From: CAYQEU01 sp964532005
GTDB lineage: Bacteria > Patescibacteriota > Doudnabacteria > UBA920
NCBI GenBank assembly: GCA_964532005.1
Contig: CAZHER010000002.1
Coordinates: 1-64,000 of the forward strand
Reading direction: 5' to 3'
Length of the DNA: 64,000 nucleotides
In this document: piece by piece, positions 59,288 to 64,000 of the stretch
Layout: every line of letters begins with the position of its first letter
Numbering within the stretch: the first letter of the stretch is position 1
The notes under the pieces: model-generated
Databases searched by the model: none
What the model was told of the DNA's origin: nothing
The model's input: the letters and a program-made list of their open reading frames with translations, nothing else
Program-made: the position numbers and the translations under genes

Positions 59288-59779
59288 ATGGCAATTAATA
59301 TGCAAACGGTCATATCCGGTAATTTCAAACCAATAGAAATTCTGCCGGATCGCGAAAGCCTGTATGCCCTCCGCGAGCGGGGCTATAATAGGTTTAACAA
59401 AAACATAACACCATTAGAATACCCGGAGCCGCCAAAACTGAGTTTTCGCACAATCAGCAAAAGTGGAATTGTGGACAAACGATTACTAGGGTTCCTGCCA
59501 CCAATCAAAAGAAACAGCTTCAAGGAAGTGTTTTACCATCTTGAGCACAACAGATTTGATTGCGCTCACGTTTATGACGGTCTGCAGTTTGTGGCCAAAA
59601 GCTTCCCATACATGACAAAAGGAGAAATTGTTATCGTATTTCCTGGGATGCTCAGACAAAACTGCACCGAAACTTATGCTCCCTTGCTAATTATTTCCAA
59701 TAAGGAAATTGCATGGGACGAAGACACAACCACAAATGGCTTACCTGAACACTGGTGGATTGCATACATTATGCGTTAA
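59288..59779 (+). CDS. hypothetical protein with structured ribosome-binding site
   Basis: 163 aa, soluble, no recognised family. Contains several aromatic/proline stretches (EYPEPPKLSFRT, GFLPPIKRNSF) and a C terminus GLPEHWWIAYIMR. Strong GGAGG presented in a hairpin loop sets its start. Located 48 nt after the reductase operon, before the tRNA array's terminator on the opposite strand. Function unknown. Confidence 0.65.
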   Translation: MAINMQTVISGNFKPIEILPDRESLYALRERGYNRFNKNITPLEYPEPPKLSFRTISKSGIVDKRLLGFLPPIKRNSFKEVFYHLEHNRFDCAHVYDGLQFVAKSFPYMTKGEIVIVFPGMLRQNCTETYAPLLIISNKEIAWDEDTTTNGLPEHWWIAYIMR

Positions 59780-59869
59780 CTTTTTTGCTCGCACACTTTT
59801 CGGCGTAGATCTTAGAATCTGCGCCAGTTTTTTATTTTTATATTCAATACTCACTCCTGCACCAACATC

Positions 59870-59900
59870 CAAAAAGAAAAAGCTCCACCTTGCGGTGAAG
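59870..59900 (-). terminator. terminator of the tRNA array
   Basis: A 7-bp stem CTTCACC/GGTGGAG with a GCAA tetraloop followed by CTTTTTCTTTTT on the minus strand, 12 nt after tRNA-Gly. Confidence 0.88.
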
Positions 59901-59911
59901 CATTTTCTTTT

Positions 59912-59985
59912 TGGAGCGGCCAAGGGGAATCGAACCCCTATCCCTTCCATGGCAAGGAAGAGTTCTACCATTGAACCATGGCCGC
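59912..59985 (-). tRNA. tRNA-Gly (GCC)
   Basis: Acceptor GCGGCCA/TGGCCGC, anticodon loop TTGCCAT (GCC) on CTTCC/GGAAG, T arm AGGGG-TTCGATT-CCCCT, discriminator T and encoded CCA. Confidence 0.96.
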
Positions 59986-59993
59986 ACGCTTAC

Positions 59994-60068
59994 TGGTGCC
60001 CCGGGTCAGAATTGAACTGACGACACGACGCTCTTCAGGCGTCTGCTCTACCACTGAGCTACCGAGGC
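59994..60068 (-). tRNA. tRNA-Phe (GAA)
   Basis: Acceptor GCCTCGG/CCGGGGC (one G.T), anticodon loop CTGAAGA (GAA) on GACGC/GCGTC, T loop TTCAATT, encoded ACCA. 8 nt from tRNA-Gly. Confidence 0.96.
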
Positions 60069-60078
60069 AAATATTTTA

Positions 60079-60155
60079 TGGTGGGCGATAGAGGATTCGA
60101 ACCTCTGGCATCTTCGGTGTAAACGAAGCGCTCTGACCAGCTGAGCTAATCGCCC
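60079..60155 (-). tRNA. tRNA-Val (UAC)
   Basis: Acceptor GGGCGAT/ATCGCCC, anticodon loop TTTACAC (TAC) on CTTCG/CGAAG, T loop TTCGAAT, encoded ACCA. Complements the Val(GAC) gene at 20930. Confidence 0.96.
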
Positions 60156-60178
60156 ATATTATTTTATTTTGACTCCAG

Positions 60179-60265
60179 TGGTGCCCAGGAGAGGACTCGA
60201 ACCTCCACGGGATTGCTCCCACAGCCACCTCAAGGCTGCGTGTATACCAGTTCCACCACCTGGGC
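60179..60265 (-). tRNA. tRNA-Leu (GAG)
   Basis: Class II tRNA. Acceptor GCCCAGG/CCTGGGC, anticodon loop TTGAGGT (GAG) on CAGCC/GGCTG, long variable arm, T loop TTCGAGT, encoded ACCA. First gene of the four-tRNA array; a -10 TATAAT lies at 60303-60308 upstream. Confidence 0.95.
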
Positions 60266-60409
60266 CAGTAAAATGACTGTGCAATTGCATCAAATCCATC
60301 AAATTATACAAGATCCGCGCAAAAAAATCTAGTGTTTTGGTACTTTTTTGATTTTCTTCATAAATATGAGAAAAAGTCGCATATCACTGACAAAATCTAA
60401 AATGACATA

Positions 60410-60474
60410 AATAAGCCAAATTTGGTTCCAATTTTGCCCTTGGGCAAGGCAAAAAATATGTTCTTTGGCTTATT
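60410..60474. repeat. nested inverted repeat (64 bp)
   Basis: Outer arms AATAAGCCAAA (60410-60420) and TTTGGCTTATT (60464-60474) enclose inner arms TTTTGCC (60432-60438) and GGCAAAA (60448-60454). The intergenic region 60266-60699 holds this, the tRNA-array promoter, and the promoter and leader of the next gene, but no further gene. Confidence 0.7.
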
Positions 60475-60499
60475 TAAGAGGAAATTCGGGAAAATATCG

Positions 60500-60528
60500 T
60501 TGACGAAAAGGTAAAAAAGGAGTATAAT
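60500..60528 (+). promoter_or_regulatory. promoter of the secreted lysozyme-like gene
   Basis: -35 TTGACG (60500-60505), 17-nt spacer, -10 TATAAT (60523-60528). Strong; leader of ~165 nt to ATG 60700. Confidence 0.85.
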
Positions 60529-60534
60529 GTATTT

Positions 60535-60699
60535 GTAAGGTGCTAGTTCGGCACTCTTTTTTATTGGTTAAAACTTGGTAAAAAGGGGTGAAATTGGAAC
60601 TCTGGAAGCCACCAAGCTTGTAGAGCGAGCTAGTAACCTGAAGGTCTTTTAACAACCAATCTAATTTGGCAAATGAAAGGAGTTTGATTTCTATATAAA
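60535..60699 (+). promoter_or_regulatory. long 5' leader of the secreted protein gene
   Basis: About 165 nt, containing a GTGC/GCAC hairpin followed by CTTTTTT near 60540-60562 (attenuator-like) and a stretch with GGTG…CCACC pairing potential. AAGGAG lies 17 nt before ATG, rather far. No known riboswitch consensus was recognised. Confidence 0.45.
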
Positions 60700-61398
60700 A
60701 TGAAAGCTTCTTACCCTCTAGAGTCTGCCATAGAAAAAAGCTTCGTAATAATAGCTTTATTCTCGACCCTGTTTCTGGCTTATCCAGAATCAACGGTCTT
60801 AGCCCAAGGCTTACAGACTCAGAATGGCAAAATGGCTCAAGTTTTTGATCTCAACTCAAAATCAAATAAAAAATTAGCTCAAGACAACCTAGTCCAGACA
60901 TCTATCAGTGTTGCTGATATAGTAACGGTAAACGACCTATTGGCCCCAGAATTGCATAACTACCTTTCTAGTAAAGGTTCACCTCTGGCACAATATGCCA
61001 ATAACCTCCCAAAATACAACAACTGGAAGCGTGCGATTGCTATTTCATTCGTAGAAAGCAATATGTGTAAGCGAACCCCTAAAAAATGGGTAAGCGGAGC
61101 GCTCCAGGAATCCTACAACTGTAGTGGTATTGCCAACGGGAAACGGGTATACAACAATTACGAAGAATGGTTTGCTGACATGAATAACTTGCTCAACAAA
61201 CCGGCTTACGTAAACCGTCCGATTGAAAAGTTCCTTGGATTCTATGTAGTTCCAGGAAGCAGAAACTGGCTATTAGGTGTTAAAAAAGTAGAAGCTGACC
61301 TTGCTCACTTAGAGAATGTCGCTAACCAAAAGCATTTAGCTTTAACAACTGGTTATCTAAATATTGCTTCTGCTGAAAATCCTGAGCTCGTTAAATAA
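60700..61398 (+). CDS. secreted lysozyme-like protein
   Basis: 232 aa. Hydrophobic segment at about 14-35 ending near VLAQG is a signal peptide. The domain at ~110-200 has WKRAIAISFVESNMCKR, where Glu could be the catalytic acid of a lysozyme/transglycosylase-like fold, followed by CSGIANGKRVYNNYEEWFADMNNLL. Likely murein hydrolase or similar; activity unproven. It has a strong promoter, a long leader and a terminator. Confidence 0.65.
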   Translation: MKASYPLESAIEKSFVIIALFSTLFLAYPESTVLAQGLQTQNGKMAQVFDLNSKSNKKLAQDNLVQTSISVADIVTVNDLLAPELHNYLSSKGSPLAQYANNLPKYNNWKRAIAISFVESNMCKRTPKKWVSGALQESYNCSGIANGKRVYNNYEEWFADMNNLLNKPAYVNRPIEKFLGFYVVPGSRNWLLGVKKVEADLAHLENVANQKHLALTTGYLNIASAENPELVK

Positions 61399-61405
61399 GA
61401 ATTAT

Positions 61406-61436
61406 AAAACCCCCTCGCAAGAGGGGGTTTTGTTTT
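61406..61436. terminator. bidirectional terminator
   Basis: AAAACCCCCTC-GCAA-GAGGGGGTTTT with TGTTTTG on the plus side and TTTTATAATT on the minus side, serving the lysozyme-like gene and tRNA-Leu(UAA). Confidence 0.92.
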
Positions 61437-61443
61437 GCAGTGA

Positions 61444-61530
61444 TGGTGCCCGGGGAGGGACTCGAACCCTCAATCCCTTTCAGGCCCAGGATTTTAAGTC
61501 CTGTGCGTATACCAATTCCGCCACCCGGGC
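61444..61530 (-). tRNA. tRNA-Leu (UAA)
   Basis: Class II. Acceptor GCCCGGG/CCCGGGC, anticodon loop CTTAAAA (TAA) on CAGGA/TCCTG, T loop TTCGAGT, encoded ACCA. Confidence 0.96.
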
Positions 61531-61535
61531 ATTTG

Positions 61536-61610
61536 TGGAGGTGCGAGCGGGAATCGAACCCGCGCATGGCGGTTTTGCAGACCGCAGCGTTACCACTTCG
61601 CCATCGCACC
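61536..61610 (-). tRNA. tRNA-Cys (GCA)
   Basis: Acceptor GGTGCGA/TCGCACC, anticodon loop CTGCAAA (GCA) on GCGGT/ACCGC, T arm GCGGG-TTCGATT-CCCGC, discriminator T, encoded CCA. 5 nt from tRNA-Leu(UAA). Confidence 0.96.
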
Positions 61611-61615
61611 GAGTA

Positions 61616-61637
61616 GGCCGCAACGCAAGTCGCGGCC
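61616..61637 (-). terminator. hairpin between rpsA and tRNA-Cys
   Basis: 6-bp stem GGCCGC/GCGGCC with a 10-nt loop, without T run; a possible terminator or processing site separating rpsA mRNA from the tRNAs. Confidence 0.5.
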
Positions 61638-61656
61638 AACTAATTCATTGTATCAC

Positions 61657-62904
61657 TTATTCAGCTTTGTCAGCAGTTTCTGGTTGTTCCTCTGCAGATT
61701 CTTCTGCTTTTGCACGGTCAGTACTATCTGCTTCCTTTGTAGATTCAACAGTTTCTGTTTTTGCAGGAGCTTCTGTCAACTGTTTAATAGAAAGCCCTAA
61801 ACGATGTTCTGCAGGTTCAATTGAGATTATTTTGAATTCCATTTCCTGGCCTACTTTCACTATATCTTCTGCGGATTTTACCGCATCGTGGGAAAGCTCC
61901 ATTAAGTGGGCAAGGCCTTGAATATCCTTATCTAATTCTACAAAAACGCCAAAAGGCATTACTTTAGAAATGGTGCCTTTGACTACTTGGCCGATTTGGT
62001 ATTTCTTTACAGATTCTTGCCATGGATCGGTTTGAAGTTGCTTAATTGACAAAGATACGCGGCCTTTTTCAATTGCAATGATTTTTGCTTGAACATTGTC
62101 ACCTACGTGGAACAGATCTTTTGGGTTGTCAATGCGCTGCCATGCGAGTTCAGAAATGTGAACCAATCCTTCCAAGTCACCAAACTTTACAAATACGCCG
62201 AAATCAACAACACCGGTAATAGCGCCGGTAACAACGTCGCCAATTTTTAGCTGGGACAATTTGTTTTCAGTCTCTTTTTCGAATACAGCTTTCTCAGACA
62301 CAATAAGCTTTTCTTCATTGGGATCGGCAGTAATAATTTGAACATTGAAATGAGTTCCAACATAAGTGTTCAAAACAGAAAGAATGCGGGATTTGTCACC
62401 TTCCTCAACCCTAGGGTAGTGCTCCAAAGAAAGCTGGGATACAGGCAAGAACCCAACCACATTATTTATTTCTACCATCAAACCGCCTTTGTTGGCGGCT
62501 AGAATTTTGGTGCTAACGATTTCCTTGCTTTCCATTTGCTCACGCAATTTCTGCCACACGCGTTCGTGTCCAGCTTGGCGCATGGACAATTCAACATTGC
62601 CTTCCTTGTTCTCAACTTCTACAACAGAAGCGGCAACGGTATCGCCGGGCTTTAGGGAAGCAAGTGTGGCTTGGTCGTCATAAAGTTCGCGACCGCGAAC
62701 CACGCCGATACCATAACCTTTCAATTCTATGTACACTTCATTCTTTCCAACGGAAATAAGAGTGCCTTCAACCATGTCGCCGGGCTTTAAAACGCGAATT
62801 TCTGCGCCACTGCCAAGCAGGTCATTCATATTTTCAGCTTTGGGGTCGCCTGCAGTAGAAACAAGATTTGCAGGTATTTGAGCTGTTGCTTGATTTTCTT
62901 CCAT
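61657..62904 (-). CDS. rpsA: 30S ribosomal protein S1
   Basis: 415 aa with four S1 domains (about 38-105, 122-190, 208-278, 295-365; e.g. GMLVEINN…GFLPVSQL, GVVDFGVFVKFGDLEGLVHISEL, VMPFGVFVELDKDIQGLAHLMEL) and an acidic tail. Four domains is the short form compared with six in E. coli. S1 aids binding of mRNAs to the 30S. Transcribed from a promoter at 63078-63106 through a leader with an attenuator-like hairpin. Confidence 0.95.
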   Translation of the reverse strand: MEENQATAQIPANLVSTAGDPKAENMNDLLGSGAEIRVLKPGDMVEGTLISVGKNEVYIELKGYGIGVVRGRELYDDQATLASLKPGDTVAASVVEVENKEGNVELSMRQAGHERVWQKLREQMESKEIVSTKILAANKGGLMVEINNVVGFLPVSQLSLEHYPRVEEGDKSRILSVLNTYVGTHFNVQIITADPNEEKLIVSEKAVFEKETENKLSQLKIGDVVTGAITGVVDFGVFVKFGDLEGLVHISELAWQRIDNPKDLFHVGDNVQAKIIAIEKGRVSLSIKQLQTDPWQESVKKYQIGQVVKGTISKVMPFGVFVELDKDIQGLAHLMELSHDAVKSAEDIVKVGQEMEFKIISIEPAEHRLGLSIKQLTEAPAKTETVESTKEADSTDRAKAEESAEEQPETADKAE

Positions 62905-62942
62905 TATTAATTCCTAAAATATATGACTAACGGGATCTGTTA

Positions 62943-62968
62943 AACAAAAAACAACGACTACATCGTTG
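62943..62968 (-). terminator. attenuator-like hairpin in the rpsA leader
   Basis: CAACGA/TCGTTG with a 5-nt loop, then TTTTTTG on the minus strand, ~40 nt before the rpsA ATG and after its promoter. A terminator inside a leader implies regulated read-through. Confidence 0.6.
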
Positions 62969-63071
62969 CAAAAATTGTAGATCTAATATTCATATATTAA
63001 TTATTAAACGCGCCAATTACTTGGACCTACCGGGGGTTATTGTTTAATTAAAGGCGCGTGCGCCGGTAAGT
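62969..63071 (-). promoter_or_regulatory. structured rpsA leader
   Basis: ACGCGCC (63009-63015) pairs with GGCGCGT (63054-63060); ACCGG/CCGGT may form inside. Together with the downstream attenuator this could be a site for S1 autoregulation. The whole gap 62905-63219 otherwise holds only the two promoters. Confidence 0.5.
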
Positions 63072-63077
63072 AGTAGG

Positions 63078-63106
63078 ATTATACTATAATTAAGCCCGTT
63101 TTGCAA
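63078..63106 (-). promoter_or_regulatory. rpsA: promoter of rpsA
   Basis: Minus strand -35 TTGCAA (63101-63106), 17-nt spacer, -10 TATAAT (63078-63083). Confidence 0.8.
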
Positions 63107-63140
63107 GGGTTTTCGCTATTAATTAAAAGAGCGGAATTTA

Positions 63141-63169
63141 TTGCCTGGCTTCCATAAAAATGCTATAAT
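63141..63169 (+). promoter_or_regulatory. promoter of the MBL-fold gene
   Basis: -35 TTGCCT (63141-63146), 17-nt spacer, -10 TATAAT (63164-63169); leader ~44 nt. Confidence 0.75.
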
Positions 63170-63219
63170 TATTGGGCTTTTTAAGATTAATCACCTATTT
63201 TTAGGATCTAAAATTCTTC

Positions 63220-63822
63220 ATGCAAATCCACTATTTCGGCTTATCTAGCTTTAAGATTGTAACTAAGGAAGCAACAGTAATCGCTGACCCATTCGACAAA
63301 AAATCCGGCCTCACCCCGCCTCGGGGCAATGCCGATATTTTAATTTTATCCGACAAAGCCGATCCAATGTACTCTGCGATAAGCGGCATCTCGGGCGAGC
63401 CATTCCTCATAAATGATCCCGGTGAATATGATATCAAAGGCGTGACTGTAACTGGGCTGCCAGTAAAACAAGAGGAGGGCAAGTACATAACAGCATTTTT
63501 GATTGAAAGCGAGGATATTAAAATATTAAATTTGTCTCATATCAAAAATTTCACCTTAAAAGAAGACGAGCTGGAAGCGCTGGGACAAATAGACATACTA
63601 ATTATTCCAGTAGGTGGGGGAGAAGTTTTGGATGCTACTACGGCAAGCAAGTTGGTGGGAGATATTGAGCCTAAGATTGTAATTCCTTCACACTACACAA
63701 AACTAGATACATTTGTTAAAGAAATGGGCGGCAAGAAAGAAGAGTTGGACAAGCTTATGCTCAAAAAGAAAGATTTGCCCGAAGAAGGCACTAAACTAGT
63801 TGTGCTCAACCCATTAAGATAA
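63220..63822 (+). CDS. metallo-beta-lactamase-fold protein with degraded metal site
   Basis: 200 aa, UlaG-like MBL family common in CPR (IHYFGLSSFKI, VIADPFDKKSG). The canonical HxHxDH segment is replaced by LSDKADP (43-49), so most metal ligands are missing, although the distant His in VIPSHY remains. It is probably inactive as a hydrolase or has changed function. Followed 6 nt later by a membrane-protein gene. Confidence 0.85.
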   Translation: MQIHYFGLSSFKIVTKEATVIADPFDKKSGLTPPRGNADILILSDKADPMYSAISGISGEPFLINDPGEYDIKGVTVTGLPVKQEEGKYITAFLIESEDIKILNLSHIKNFTLKEDELEALGQIDILIIPVGGGEVLDATTASKLVGDIEPKIVIPSHYTKLDTFVKEMGGKKEELDKLMLKKKDLPEEGTKLVVLNPLR

Positions 63823-63828
63823 TAGGCC

Positions 63829-64000
63829 ATGGGACTCATTGAAAAAATCCGCAATAAACCTCATGAACATAAAATTCGAATTATTTGGATCTGTGCTGGA
63901 GTAACTGCTGTAATTTTGATTGTGCTCTGGATATTAGTAGGCAGAGCGGAGCTTGATCCTACCGAGTCACTTATTCAAAACATAAAACAGAGTGTGGGAA
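63829..64000 (+). CDS. membrane protein, truncated by window end
   Basis: ATG at 63829, 6 nt after the MBL-fold stop; 57 codons are present with no stop. Sequence begins MGLIEKIRNKPHEHKIRI followed by a membrane helix (IIWICAGVTAVILIVLWILV). Family not identifiable from the fragment. Confidence 0.75.
   Translation, partial: MGLIEKIRNKPHEHKIRIIWICAGVTAVILIVLWILVGRAELDPTESLIQNIKQSVG

Noticed and set aside
59709..60020. 103-aa plus ORF near the tRNA array
   Set aside because: Overlaps the array terminator and tRNA-Gly on the other strand and the 163-aa gene.
60470..60793. 107-aa minus-strand ORF
   Set aside because: Covers the promoter, leader and signal-peptide region of the lysozyme-like gene; no family features.
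61364..61921. 185-aa plus-strand ORF
   Set aside because: Runs across a terminator, two tRNA genes and antisense to rpsA; cannot be a gene.

Overview
The window looks like a chromosomal segment from a Patescibacteria/CPR-type bacterium, most likely a Parcubacteria-like lineage. This is inferred from content, not from a database search. Supporting signs are a low-GC, compact genome using the standard bacterial code (TGA, TAA and TAG all serve as stops), five tandem type IV secretion pilin-like proteins, a very large cysteine-rich repeat surface protein, a short SMC, a RodZ-like HTH/Ig protein, DUF4446 and DUF475 proteins, and no rimM next to trmD. Many genes lack a Shine-Dalgarno sequence and have a -10 box about 6 nt before the start codon, which suggests widespread leaderless mRNAs.

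Layout. From 1 to about 46.6 kb every gene except none is on the minus strand. It begins with the 5' tip of a 16S rRNA gene and its promoter and leader. Next come a DNA glycosylase, clpP, nusA, a yraN/methyltransferase/ymdB/rny group, and the rplS-rluD-trmD-khpA ribosome/tRNA block. That block is separated from rpsP by a 7 kb surface-protein locus: a giant 1274-aa protein flanked by two genes sharing an exactly identical 618-bp 3' half. After rpsP come a DedA protein, smc, rnc, tRNA-Val, an HTH/LAGLIDADG-like gene abutting that tRNA, a membrane protein, ftsH, tRNA-Leu, the five-gene pilin cluster, a sugar-binding lipoprotein, galU, comM, lspA and a DksA-like gene. Next are a strong candidate for an unknown structured ncRNA of about 480 nt, a DnaA-box-like cluster, a DnaQ/DinG-like protein, recA, a RodZ-like gene, ftsK, a polytopic membrane protein, hsp20, a diacylglycerol glucosyltransferase-like enzyme, tRNA-Ser, rnhB, two small paralogues, a DUF475 protein and two more tRNAs.

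From 46.6 kb to 61.4 kb most protein genes are on the plus strand: an O-antigen-ligase-like protein, a GT2/GT-C fusion, DUF4446, bactofilin, a lipid-kinase-like gene, infB, rbfA, a DHH phosphoesterase, a three-gene overlapping operon that may salvage folate, and a secreted lysozyme-like protein. Minus-strand rlmH, a flavin reductase and a four-tRNA array are interspersed. The right end holds tRNA-Leu, tRNA-Cys and rpsA (minus), then a metallo-beta-lactamase-fold protein and a truncated membrane-protein gene (plus).

The genes are mainly housekeeping (transcription, translation, RNA decay, protein turnover, chromosome segregation, envelope). The accessory surface apparatus consists of the pilins, the giant adhesin-like protein, glycosyltransferases and a lipoprotein, and fits a host-attached or community-dependent lifestyle. 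The most interesting unexplained elements are the ncRNA at 32.1-32.6 kb, the DnaA-box cluster beside it, the identical 618-bp repeats, the pilin array, the hinge-poor SMC, and the putative folate operon.
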